From: an uncultured Clostridia bacterium
GTDB lineage: Bacteria > Bacillota > Clostridia > Oscillospirales > Acutalibacteraceae
Assembly (NCBI GenBank): GCA_937919155.1
Contig: CALFPM010000089.1
Span: forward strand, 1-13,344
Reading direction: 5' to 3'
Length of the DNA stretch: 13,344 nucleotides
Below the pieces are notes generated by a model. It searched no databases. It was not told the origin of the DNA and saw nothing but the letters and a program-made list of their open reading frames with translations. The translations under genes were made by a program, and so were the position numbers. Below, piece after piece: positions 6,934 through 13,245 of the stretch (the stretch's first letter is position 1; each line of letters begins with the position of its first letter).

Positions 6934-7075
6934 GAATTGCGGAGCATAAGTCAAAAAAATTGCGTCTATACTTTATATATAATCCTGACTTTTTCGAAGC
7001 TGAAAAGCAATGAAAAACAGAGCAAATCAAAGAAATTCAAAGAAAAACGAAGCTTTTGCCGCATAATCAAACAAT

Positions 7076-7117
7076 TTTGACCTTTTCTGACTTTTGACCT
7101 TTTGACTTTCCCTGACT
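7076..7117 (-). promoter_or_regulatory. CtsR operators upstream of and overlapping the ctsR promoter
   Basis: CtsR binds two direct heptads of the form RGTCAAA separated by three bases. On the minus strand, AGTCAGG-GAA-AGTCAAA (7117 down to 7101) and AGTCAGA-AAA-GGTCAAA (7092 down to 7076) both have the required 10-bp period, each with deviations only in the first heptad. A further full heptad, GGTCAAA (complement of 7093-7099), lies between them and covers the -35 element. Binding is inferred from the match to the known consensus. Confidence 0.8.
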
Positions 7118-7122
7118 ATAAT
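7094..7122 (+). promoter_or_regulatory. sigma-A promoter of the ctsR operon
   Basis: TTGACC (7094-7099) and a perfect TATAAT (7117-7122) are 17 bp apart. Transcription should begin near 7128-7131, leaving a leader of about 50 bases before ctsR. CtsR heptads overlap the -35, the spacer, the first base of the -10 and the start site, so repressor binding would block RNA polymerase directly. Confidence 0.88.
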
Positions 7123-7130
7123 AAAACTAA

Positions 7131-7147
7131 AGTCAAAGAAAGTCAAA
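7131..7147 (+). promoter_or_regulatory. CtsR operator at the transcription start
   Basis: AGTCAAA (7131-7137), GAA, AGTCAAA (7141-7147) matches the CtsR consensus of two direct heptads with a three-base N-A-N spacer, with no mismatch. A partial third copy (AGTCAG) follows at 7147-7152. It sits at or just after the predicted transcription start, as is usual for autoregulated ctsR operons. Confidence 0.92.
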
Positions 7148-7178
7148 GTCAGAATTATATTTTGAAAGAGATGATTAT

Positions 7179-7622
7179 ATGAGTTTAAGTAACGACATTG
7201 CAAGAATGCTGCTCGAAATGCTGGAAGATGACGGAAGAGCCGAAATTCAGCGTAATGAGCTGGCACAGACCCTCGGCTGCGTGCCGAGTCAGATAAATTA
7301 TGTTATCTCATCCCGTTTCACTCCCGAGCAGGGATATATAGTTGAAAGCAGGCGCGGCGGCGGAGGTTACATCAAAATAACAAGAATAAACCTTGAATCG
7401 CTCATAGCGCACACTGCAAACCATATCGGCGAGGCAATCGACTATGCAACCTGCCACGCAAGCGTGATGAATCTGCTCCACAACAGAGCAATCAGCACAC
7501 AGAGCGCAAAGCTTATTCTTGCCGCAACAGGCGAAAATTCACTCAAAAGAATACCTGCCCCGCTCAAAGACAGAGTCCGCGCGGCAATACTCAAACAAAT
7601 GCTTATTACATTGGAAGGATGA
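7179..7622 (+). CDS. ctsR: heat-shock transcriptional repressor CtsR
   Basis: The 147-residue protein is CtsR, the class III heat-shock repressor of Firmicutes. The N-terminal winged helix-turn-helix covers about residues 3-66, and its wing contains the glycine-rich tetraglycine loop RRGGGGY at 58-64, which in this family acts as the intrinsic heat sensor and contacts the minor groove. The C-terminal helical dimer domain spans about 75-147. CtsR binds heptad repeats as found at 7076-7147 and represses clp genes. It is released on heating and is degraded by ClpCP, with McsB involved in its turnover. The start at ATG 7179 is preceded by the purine-rich GAAAGAG at 7164-7170, a rather weak ribosome binding site for this region. 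It is the first gene of a ctsR-mcsA-mcsB-clpC operon and is slightly shorter than the Bacillus protein. Confidence 0.97.
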   Translation: MSLSNDIARMLLEMLEDDGRAEIQRNELAQTLGCVPSQINYVISSRFTPEQGYIVESRRGGGGYIKITRINLESLIAHTANHIGEAIDYATCHASVMNLLHNRAISTQSAKLILAATGENSLKRIPAPLKDRVRAAILKQMLITLEG

Positions 7623-7628
7623 TTGATT

Positions 7629-8144
7629 ATGTTATGTCAGAACTGCGGTAAAAACGAAGCAACAACCCACATTAAGCAAATCATAAACGGCGATATGGCA
7701 GAAAGCCATCTTTGCGGCGACTGCTCATCGCACCTCGGCTACTCGGATATGTTTTCCGGTTTCGGTCTGAATCTCTCGGAGTTTTTCGGGGGATTTCTCG
7801 GCGATGTGAAGCCTGCTGTTTCTGCGGGCAAATCTCCCAGATGCCCGAAGTGCGGAACATCATTTGATGAAATCGTCCGTGACGGCAGGGTCGGCTGCTC
7901 TGATTGCTACCGAACATTTTATGACCGTCTCTTGCCCTCTATTCAGAGAATACACGGCAAAATAAAGCACAGCGGCAAAACCGCCGTTACCTCTCCTGCA
8001 CAGCCGAAGCAGGAAACCAAAGAAGAAAAAATCGAAAAACTGAAATCAGCCATGAACGAGGCCGTTGCGGCTCAGAATTTTGAGGAAGCGGCAAAAATCA
8101 GAGATGAAATCAAGGCTCTTGAGGGAGGCGAAAACAATGAGTAA
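7629..8144 (+). CDS. mcsA: McsA, zinc-binding activator of the protein arginine kinase McsB
   Basis: From ATG 7629 the protein has 171 residues. It contains four CxxC pairs, C3/C6, C29/C32, C72/C75 and C90/C93, expected to bind zinc. A C-terminal UVR-type helical hairpin spans about 132-168 (EEKIEKLKSAMNEAV and FEEAAKIRDEIKAL). McsA binds and activates McsB and helps couple arginine phosphorylation to ClpC; in other Firmicutes it also links the system to metal and redox stress. An in-frame TTG at 7623 directly after the ctsR stop would add two residues. ATG 7629 is preferred because GGAAGGA (7613-7619) lies nine bases before it but only three before the TTG, and McsA proteins usually begin with M-x-C-x-x-C. 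The end overlaps mcsB by eight bases, favouring coupled translation of the two partners. Confidence 0.95.
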   Translation: MLCQNCGKNEATTHIKQIINGDMAESHLCGDCSSHLGYSDMFSGFGLNLSEFFGGFLGDVKPAVSAGKSPRCPKCGTSFDEIVRDGRVGCSDCYRTFYDRLLPSIQRIHGKIKHSGKTAVTSPAQPKQETKEEKIEKLKSAMNEAVAAQNFEEAAKIRDEIKALEGGENNE

Positions 8145-9144
8145 GTGGTACATTGAAAAAGGCGATCAGGGTGACATTGTGCTCAGCACAAGAATTCGCC
8201 TTGCAAGAAACATTGACGATTATCCTTTCCCTGCGAAGCTTGACATTGCAGGCAAAAACGCGGTTAACTCTGCGGTGAGAAGCGTACTTTTCGAAAATGA
8301 CGGTAACGGCTTCAGTTACATTGAAATGAAAGACCTTTCAAGAATTCAGGCAGTGTCACTTGCCGAAAGACACCTCATCAGTCCCGAATTCGCCACAAAA
8401 AAAGAGGGCAGTGCATTCGTTCTTTCAGACGATGAAAGTGTGAGCATAATGCTCTGTGAAGAAGACCATATCAGGCTTCAGGTTATGAAAGCAGGTCTTG
8501 CCCTTGAGGAAGCATATGATATTGCCGACAAGCTTGACAATATGCTCGGCGCAAAGCTCAATTATGCCTTTGACGAGAGGATCGGTTACCTCACACAATG
8601 CCCCACAAATCTGGGCACTGCAATGAGAGCATCGGTTATGCTTCATCTCCCCGCACTCACCCGTTGCGGTCAGATGGCAAGGCTCTCCAACACTGTTTCA
8701 AAGCTGGGTCTTACCATCCGCGGTGCTTACGGCGAAGGCACCCACTCCAAGGGCGATATTTATCAGATAAGCAATCAGATTACACTGGGAATAACTGAAG
8801 AAACCGCCATTGCCAACCTTAAATCAATTGTGCTTCAGCTTGTGGCTCAGGAAAGAGCCGCGGCGGCAGAAATCATAAAAAATCCTGCGGAAGAGGATAA
8901 AATGTTCAGGGCATTGGGTATCCTTAAAAACGCCCGTCTGCTCAGCACAGATGAATTCATGGAGCTTACTTCATTGGTCAGACTCGGAGCGGCAAGAGGC
9001 CTTTTTGATATATCAATAGAAAAGCTTAATGAGCTTATAGTCAGCATGCAGCCTGCAACTGTCAGCGCGGCAAACGAGCAGGCCGACTCTCCCTCTGCAA
9101 GAGATGCTTACAGAGCAAAAACCGTAAGGGAGACCCTCTGCTGA
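8137..9144 (+). CDS. mcsB: protein-arginine kinase McsB
   Basis: The 335-residue protein belongs to the phosphagen (guanido) kinase superfamily but lacks the N-terminal creatine-kinase domain, as expected for McsB. It uses ATP to phosphorylate arginine residues of proteins, a degradation tag read by ClpC. Visible elements are the ATP-binding STRIRLARN at 17-25, an acidic CEED segment at 107-110, the active-site cysteine region QCPTNLGTAMRASV at 154-167 (C155), GAYGEGTHSKGD at 196-207, and the C-terminal RDAYRA at 322-327, which matches the RDxxRA phosphoarginine-binding motif. The start at ATG 8137 is preceded by GGGAGG (8123-8128) inside mcsA and gives the family N-terminus; upstream in-frame codons lie entirely inside mcsA and are not used. 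The 8-base overlap with mcsA and the 24-base gap to clpC show one operon. All key motifs are intact. Confidence 0.97.
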   Translation: MSKWYIEKGDQGDIVLSTRIRLARNIDDYPFPAKLDIAGKNAVNSAVRSVLFENDGNGFSYIEMKDLSRIQAVSLAERHLISPEFATKKEGSAFVLSDDESVSIMLCEEDHIRLQVMKAGLALEEAYDIADKLDNMLGAKLNYAFDERIGYLTQCPTNLGTAMRASVMLHLPALTRCGQMARLSNTVSKLGLTIRGAYGEGTHSKGDIYQISNQITLGITEETAIANLKSIVLQLVAQERAAAAEIIKNPAEEDKMFRALGILKNARLLSTDEFMELTSLVRLGAARGLFDISIEKLNELIVSMQPATVSAANEQADSPSARDAYRAKTVRETLC

Positions 9145-9168
9145 CAATAAATTATAGGGGGAAAATGT

Positions 9169-11622
9169 ATGTACAGATTTACAGGCTTTACTCAGAAAGC
9201 CAACGATGCGCTCAACAGCGCAATCACATCAGCGGAAAACCTGGGACACACTTATGTTGGCAGTGAACACATCCTGCTTGGCCTTCTTGCGGAAAAAGGC
9301 GGCATGGCATACACTGCACTCTCGGCAAGAAAAGTGACTTACGGCGAAGTTGAATCGATTATCAAGAGCAGTATCGGCATCGGTTCACCAACCGTTCTTT
9401 CGCCGAACGACCTGACTCCCAGAGCAAAAAATATTATTGATACTGCCATTTCACAGGGCAAGGGAATGGGGCATTCTTACATCGGCACTGAGCATATTCT
9501 TATGGGAATTATCCGCGAGGGCACGGGTGCCGCAACGGAAATTCTGAGCAGAATGGGTGTTCAGCCTCAGGACCTGCTTAATGACCTGACCAACGCTCTC
9601 GGAAGCAGTCCGAATTCTCACGGCGGCAAAAAAGAACAAAAAGAAAAATCGGATACACCGACCCTCAGTCAGTTCGGCAGAGACCTGACCGTATATGCAA
9701 TGCAGGGCAAAATCGACCCCGTTATCGGCAGGCAGAAAGAAATTGAGAGGGTTATTCAGATTCTCAGCAGAAGAACCAAAAATAATCCTTGCCTTATCGG
9801 CGAACCCGGTGTTGGCAAAACCGCAATCGCAGAGGGTCTTGCCCTCAAGATTGCAACAGGCGAAGTGCCTGAAATGCTGAGAAGCAAACGCATTGTCACC
9901 CTTGACCTTACTGGCATGGTGGCAGGCACAAAATACAGAGGTGACTTTGAGGAAAGAATCCGCAATGCCATTGAAGAAGTCAAAAAAGCAGGCGATATAA
10001 TTCTTTTCATTGATGAGGTTCACACTCTTATCGGTGCAGGCTCGGCAGAGGGTGCCGTTGACGCGGCAAACATCCTCAAGCCCTCACTTGCAAGAGGCGA
10101 AATTCAGGTTATCGGCGCAACGACTCTTGAAGAATACCGCAAGCACATCGAAAAGGATGCCGCACTTGAAAGAAGATTTCAGCCTGTTACGGTGGGTGAA
10201 CCCACGGAAGCGGAAGCTATTGAAATTCTTAAAGGTCTGCGCGATAAATATGAAGCTCACCACAAGGTCAAAATCACAGACGGCGCAATTCTGGCGGCAG
10301 TTAAAATGTCGTCAAGATATATCGGTGACAGATACCTTCCCGACAAAGCAATTGATCTTGTTGACGAAGCCGCATCCCGAGTCAGACTCAAGGCATTCAC
10401 AGCGCCGCCTGACCTTAAGGCTCTTGAAAGCAAGCTGAAATCCTTGGCCGAAGAAATGGAAGCTGCCGTTAATTCTCAGGATTTTGAGCACGCAGCGGCT
10501 ATCCGTGACGAGAAAAACAAGATTGCACAGGACCTCGAAAACGAACGCAGACTATGGCAGGAAAAAAGCAACCGCTCAACAGGCGAGGTCGGGGAGCAGG
10601 AAATTGCCGCAATCGTTTCACAGTGGACGGGAATTCCCGTTGTTCAGCTGACACAGGAAGAAAGTCAGCGTTTGCTCCGCATGGAGGAAGAACTCCACAA
10701 GCGCATTGTGGGTCAGGATGAAGCGGTCAGTGCCGTTGCAAGGGCAATCAGACGAGGCAGAGCAGGTCTCAAAGACCCGAAACGCCCCACAGGTTCATTC
10801 ATTTTCCTCGGACCCACGGGCGTTGGTAAAACAGAGCTTTGCAAAACTCTTGCTGCCTCAATGTTCGGCGATGAAAATGCAATGATTCGCCTGGATATGT
10901 CCGAATATATGGAAAAACACACAGTGTCAAGGCTTGTTGGCTCGCCTCCCGGCTATGTCGGATATGACGAGGGCGGTCAGCTGACCGAAAAAGTGCGCCG
11001 CAGACCTTATTCGGTGGTGCTTTTTGATGAAATTGAAAAGGCTCATCCCGATGTTTTCAATATGCTTCTCCAGATTCTTGAGGACGGCATTCTCACCGAT
11101 TCTCAAGGCAGACGTGTTGACTTCAAAAACTGTGTCATCATAATGACCTCCAATGTGGGTGCAAAGCTTATTGCACAAAGCGGTGCGGCAACAATGGGAT
11201 TTGCCCCTGCCGACAACGAAACCGCAAGCGAAAAGCGCATACGCGAATCGGTCATGGGCGAACTGAAAAATGTGTTCAGACCCGAATTCATAAACCGTGT
11301 TGACGACATTATCGTTTTCCACAGATTGGGCAAAGATGACATCAACGAAATTGCCAAAAGAATGCTTGATTCTCTTTCAAAAAGAGTCAGAGAACTTGAT
11401 ATCGGTCTTGAATTTTCGAAGGATGCAATTGAAGCTATCGGCAACGCAGGTTTCGACCCCGTTTACGGCGCAAGACCTCTGAGAAGAGCCATTCAGCAGA
11501 AAATCGAGGATAAGCTCTCCGAAGAAATGCTTGAAGGCAAGCTTTCCGCAGGTAAGAATTACATCTGCAAATATGAAAATGATCATTTTGAATTTATTCT
11601 CACAAATCCCTCCGAAGAATAA
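9169..11622 (+). CDS. clpC: ATP-dependent Clp protease ATP-binding subunit ClpC
   Basis: The 817-residue protein is a full-length ClpC, the Hsp100/AAA+ unfoldase that feeds substrates to ClpP. The double Clp N-domain repeat spans about 1-145. AAA module D1 has Walker A GEPGVGKT at 211-218 and Walker B ILFIDE at 278-283, with arginines R335-R336. The UVR-containing middle domain (about 415-460, NSQDFEHAAAIRDEKN) identifies ClpC rather than ClpB. D2 has Walker A GPTGVGKT at 548-555 and Walker B VVLFDE at 616-621. A Met-Gly-Phe tripeptide at 676-678 is in the position of the ClpP-docking loop. The N-domain of ClpC binds phosphoarginine made by McsB, encoded upstream. The start at ATG 9169 follows AGGGGG at 9156-9161. 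It ends the operon. radA and disA, which often follow clpC in Bacilli, are absent. Confidence 0.98.
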   Translation: MYRFTGFTQKANDALNSAITSAENLGHTYVGSEHILLGLLAEKGGMAYTALSARKVTYGEVESIIKSSIGIGSPTVLSPNDLTPRAKNIIDTAISQGKGMGHSYIGTEHILMGIIREGTGAATEILSRMGVQPQDLLNDLTNALGSSPNSHGGKKEQKEKSDTPTLSQFGRDLTVYAMQGKIDPVIGRQKEIERVIQILSRRTKNNPCLIGEPGVGKTAIAEGLALKIATGEVPEMLRSKRIVTLDLTGMVAGTKYRGDFEERIRNAIEEVKKAGDIILFIDEVHTLIGAGSAEGAVDAANILKPSLARGEIQVIGATTLEEYRKHIEKDAALERRFQPVTVGEPTEAEAIEILKGLRDKYEAHHKVKITDGAILAAVKMSSRYIGDRYLPDKAIDLVDEAASRVRLKAFTAPPDLKALESKLKSLAEEMEAAVNSQDFEHAAAIRDEKNKIAQDLENERRLWQEKSNRSTGEVGEQEIAAIVSQWTGIPVVQLTQEESQRLLRMEEELHKRIVGQDEAVSAVARAIRRGRAGLKDPKRPTGSFIFLGPTGVGKTELCKTLAASMFGDENAMIRLDMSEYMEKHTVSRLVGSPPGYVGYDEGGQLTEKVRRRPYSVVLFDEIEKAHPDVFNMLLQILEDGILTDSQGRRVDFKNCVIIMTSNVGAKLIAQSGAATMGFAPADNETASEKRIRESVMGELKNVFRPEFINRVDDIIVFHRLGKDDINEIAKRMLDSLSKRVRELDIGLEFSKDAIEAIGNAGFDPVYGARPLRRAIQQKIEDKLSEEMLEGKLSAGKNYICKYENDHFEFILTNPSEE

Positions 11623-11631
11623 ATAACAAAG

Positions 11632-11664
11632 AAATCTCCTTGCTCAGGCAGGGAGATTTTTAAT
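11632..11664 (+). terminator. rho-independent terminator of the ctsR-clpC operon
   Basis: Positions 11632-11643 and 11648-11659 pair over 12 bp with one G-U wobble (T11640 with G11651) around a TCAG loop. The tail is TTAATAAT after the stem's own T run. It starts ten bases after the clpC stop. The hairpin is strong but the U-tract is short. Confidence 0.85.
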
Positions 11665-11734
11665 AATATGTAAAATAATTTATAAAATAAATTTATTCTA
11701 TTGTTTTTTCTTTTCAAATCTGTCATAATTCATT

Positions 11735-11740
11735 TATAAT
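11735..11740 (+). promoter_or_regulatory. -10 element, possible promoter of the 11761 gene
   Basis: A perfect TATAAT lies 20 bp before the start codon, which would leave a very short leader. No good -35 is found at 16-18 bp. An alternative pair is TTGTTT (11701-11706) with CATAAT (11724-11729) at 17 bp. The stretch 11665-11740 is very AT-rich and contains the 12-bp palindrome AATAAATTTATT (11686-11697). A promoter here is likely because a terminator lies upstream, but its exact position is unsure. Confidence 0.45.
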
Positions 11741-11760
11741 AATGAACGGAGGTTTTCCGA

Positions 11761-12348
11761 ATGAAAAAAGCTTTGATTGCAATAGTTGCCGTAATTCTTG
11801 TTGCGGCTTTGAGTACAGGCGCATATTTCCTTTTCTCGGCTAACAAAGATTCAGGTGCAGTCACCGTTTCCGTTGAGGAATTCAGCGACAGCCCCGACAT
11901 ACTTATGTCGCTTATGAACCGCCCCGAAAAATTCACAAAGGTGCTTGAGAACGATTATCATCTCGGTGCAGAAAAAACAGCAGAATTCTATGAATGCCCC
12001 GAAGAATGGCTTACATATGCCGAACTCATCACAATAGAAAACACCACCAAAGAAACCATAACCGTTTTCGCTCTTGATGTTGCGGAAAACGGCAAGAACG
12101 GCGTTTATATCAGCACGCTCCTTGACGGTGAATACGAGATTGCACCCAATTCAAATACCTCTGTTTATTTCAACATTCTTTGCGATAACGGCGACCTTTC
12201 AACAGACGAGGCAAAAGCTCTTGTTGAAGCAATGGATATAAAAATTGTTTACAGAGACGCATCCGTAATTGAAGAAACCGATTCATCGGATGTAATGACA
12301 TCGTTTGTAGGCAGTAAAACCGCTGATGTAAATACAGTAACAGAATAA
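11761..12348 (+). CDS. membrane-anchored or secreted protein of unknown function, possible Ig-like beta domain
   Basis: This 195-residue protein is not one I recognise. It has a short basic start and one hydrophobic segment at about residues 4-26, which could be an uncleaved anchor or a signal peptide; no lipobox cysteine is present. The remaining part should be outside the cell. Residues about 83-142 have alternating strand-like hydrophobics with an ENTTKETITVFALDV stretch (93-107) and a Pro-Asn turn before SVYFNIL, a pattern seen in extracellular Ig-like domains of the DUF4352/FxLYD kind. That is only a resemblance. Two cysteines, C79 and C141, might pair. The start at ATG 11761 follows GGAGG (11748-11752). 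pth begins 14 bases after the stop, so both are probably co-transcribed. There is no clear functional link between them. Confidence 0.78.
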   Translation: MKKALIAIVAVILVAALSTGAYFLFSANKDSGAVTVSVEEFSDSPDILMSLMNRPEKFTKVLENDYHLGAEKTAEFYECPEEWLTYAELITIENTTKETITVFALDVAENGKNGVYISTLLDGEYEIAPNSNTSVYFNILCDNGDLSTDEAKALVEAMDIKIVYRDASVIEETDSSDVMTSFVGSKTADVNTVTE

Positions 12349-12362
12349 AAAGGAATTGCATA

Positions 12363-12965
12363 ATGGGATTTTTAAGAAACAGAACACCCTCGGGGCCACC
12401 GGAATACCTGATTGTCGGTCTCGGCAACCCCGGAAAACAATACGAACTCACTCGCCATAACGCAGGCTTTCTTTTTGCAGATTTGCTTGCAGACGAAAGC
12501 AGCGCAAAAATAAACAAAATTCAGTTCAAATCCGTAACTGCTGTCATCGAGCTTGGCGGTCACAGATGCCTGCTTATGAAGCCGCAGACATTTATGAATA
12601 ACAGCGGCGAGGCAGTCAAACAGGCTGCATCGTTCTATAAAATTCCGCCCGAAAAGATAATCGTTGTTTTTGACGATATTTCTCTCCCCTGCGGCAAGCT
12701 TCGAATCAGGCGCAAGGGCAGTGCGGGCGGCCACAACGGAATAAAGAGCATTATTTATCACCTTAATTCCGACAATTTTCCACGGATCAAGCTTGGAGTG
12801 GGTGAAAAACCCCACCCCGATTATGAGCTCGCAGACTGGGTGCTTTCCAACTTTAAAAAGGACGAAATTCCCCTTCTCAGGGAAGCCGCAGAAAAAGCCT
12901 GCGGTGCCGCCGAACTGATGGTAAACGGCAACACCGACAAAGCCATGAGCAATTTCAACAGCTGA
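12363..12965 (+). CDS. pth: peptidyl-tRNA hydrolase
   Basis: The 200-residue protein is bacterial peptidyl-tRNA hydrolase, which cleaves the ester bond of peptidyl-tRNAs dropped by the ribosome and recycles tRNA. Family motifs are VGLGNPG at 18-24, TRHNAGF at 30-36 with catalytic H32, KPQTFMNNSGEAV at 73-85 with N79, the FDDISLPCG stretch at 103-111 with D104 in the catalytic aspartate position, and GSAGGHNG at 119-126 with H124/N125. All key residues are present. Compared with the Escherichia coli enzyme there is a short N-terminal extension of roughly a dozen residues (MGFLRNRTPSGPPEY). The start at ATG 12363 is supported by AAAAGGA (12347-12353), which overlaps the preceding stop codon. 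Its stop codon directly abuts the stop of the convergent small gene, with no intergenic base. Confidence 0.97.
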   Translation: MGFLRNRTPSGPPEYLIVGLGNPGKQYELTRHNAGFLFADLLADESSAKINKIQFKSVTAVIELGGHRCLLMKPQTFMNNSGEAVKQAASFYKIPPEKIIVVFDDISLPCGKLRIRRKGSAGGHNGIKSIIYHLNSDNFPRIKLGVGEKPHPDYELADWVLSNFKKDEIPLLREAAEKACGAAELMVNGNTDKAMSNFNS

Positions 12966-13157
12966 TTATTTTGTCATCATGGAAATGCTGTCCAGCATAC
13001 CTTCAACGGTTTTCATGCACTTGGCAGCACTCTTGCGGCAAGCTCTTTTGCCGCTTCTTGTCATCATTTTGCTTCCTGCAACAGCCGCGGCTGTGCCGAC
13101 TGCAAGACCGATGCCGAGGCTCTTTACCATTGACATGTTTTTTGAAGTCATAAACAT
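12966..13157 (-). CDS. small basic protein with a Gly/Ala-rich hydrophobic segment, unknown function
   Basis: From the chosen start this is a 63-residue protein. A Gly/Ala-rich hydrophobic segment (SLGIGLAVGTAAAVAGS, about 13-29) is followed by a basic stretch with paired Arg/Lys and two cysteines (GKRACRKSAAKC), and an amphipathic C-terminus. It resembles the many small YtxH-like or glycine-zipper-like proteins of Clostridia, whose roles are unknown; I cannot assign a family. An in-frame ATG at 13172 would add five residues, but the ribosome binding site GGGAGGG (complement of 13164-13170) lies inside that extension and six bases before the ATG at 13157, so 13157 is preferred. The gene is convergent with pth and divergent from trmL. 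Its RBS and start codon are part of a long inverted repeat (13154-13222) that could control its translation. Confidence 0.7.
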   Translation of the reverse strand: MFMTSKNMSMVKSLGIGLAVGTAAAVAGSKMMTRSGKRACRKSAAKCMKTVEGMLDSISMMTK

Positions 13158-13222
13158 TGTTTTCCCTCCCATACATTGAATTTCATTAATATTTTGTCCT
13201 GGCGAGGGAACATAAACAATGT
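13154..13222 (-). promoter_or_regulatory. inverted repeat that could mask the RBS and start codon of the small minus-strand gene
   Basis: ACATTGTTT (13154-13162) plus TCCCTC (13163-13168) is complementary to GAGGGA (13204-13209) plus AAACAATGT (13214-13222). That gives 15 base pairs with a four-base bulge (13210-13213) and a 35-base loop. On the minus-strand transcript the near arm holds most of the GGGAGGG ribosome binding site and the ATG. If transcription starts upstream of 13222, the leader would fold over the start region. A promoter upstream of it could not be identified, so function is an inference. Confidence 0.5.
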
Positions 13223-13245
13223 AAATTTTTTAAGGATGTAATTAA

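Noticed and set aside
6960..6983. Possible plus-strand promoter TTGCGT ... TATAAT upstream of ctsR
   Set aside because: The spacing is only 12 bp and a perfect promoter exists closer to ctsR at 7094-7122.
6859..7080. Open frame of 73 codons in the divergent control region
   Set aside because: Low-complexity Lys/Phe/Ser-rich translation of AT-rich DNA with no RBS; it runs into the CtsR operators.
7171..7182. Three-codon mini frame (ATG ATT ATA TGA) overlapping the ctsR start
   Set aside because: The ATG directly follows the purine-rich RBS with no spacing, so initiation there is unlikely; probably chance.
8065..8136. Longer reading frame for McsB starting at 8065
   Set aside because: The extension is inside mcsA, and the family N-terminus (SKWYIEKGDQGDIVLSTRIR) begins at 8137 after a clear RBS.
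9451..10023. Open frame of 190 codons antisense to clpC
   Set aside because: It is a shadow of the strongly conserved clpC coding sequence; no RBS, promoter or recognisable protein.
13158..13172. ATG at 13172 as start of the small minus-strand gene
   Set aside because: The ribosome binding site lies within this extension and is correctly spaced for ATG 13157.
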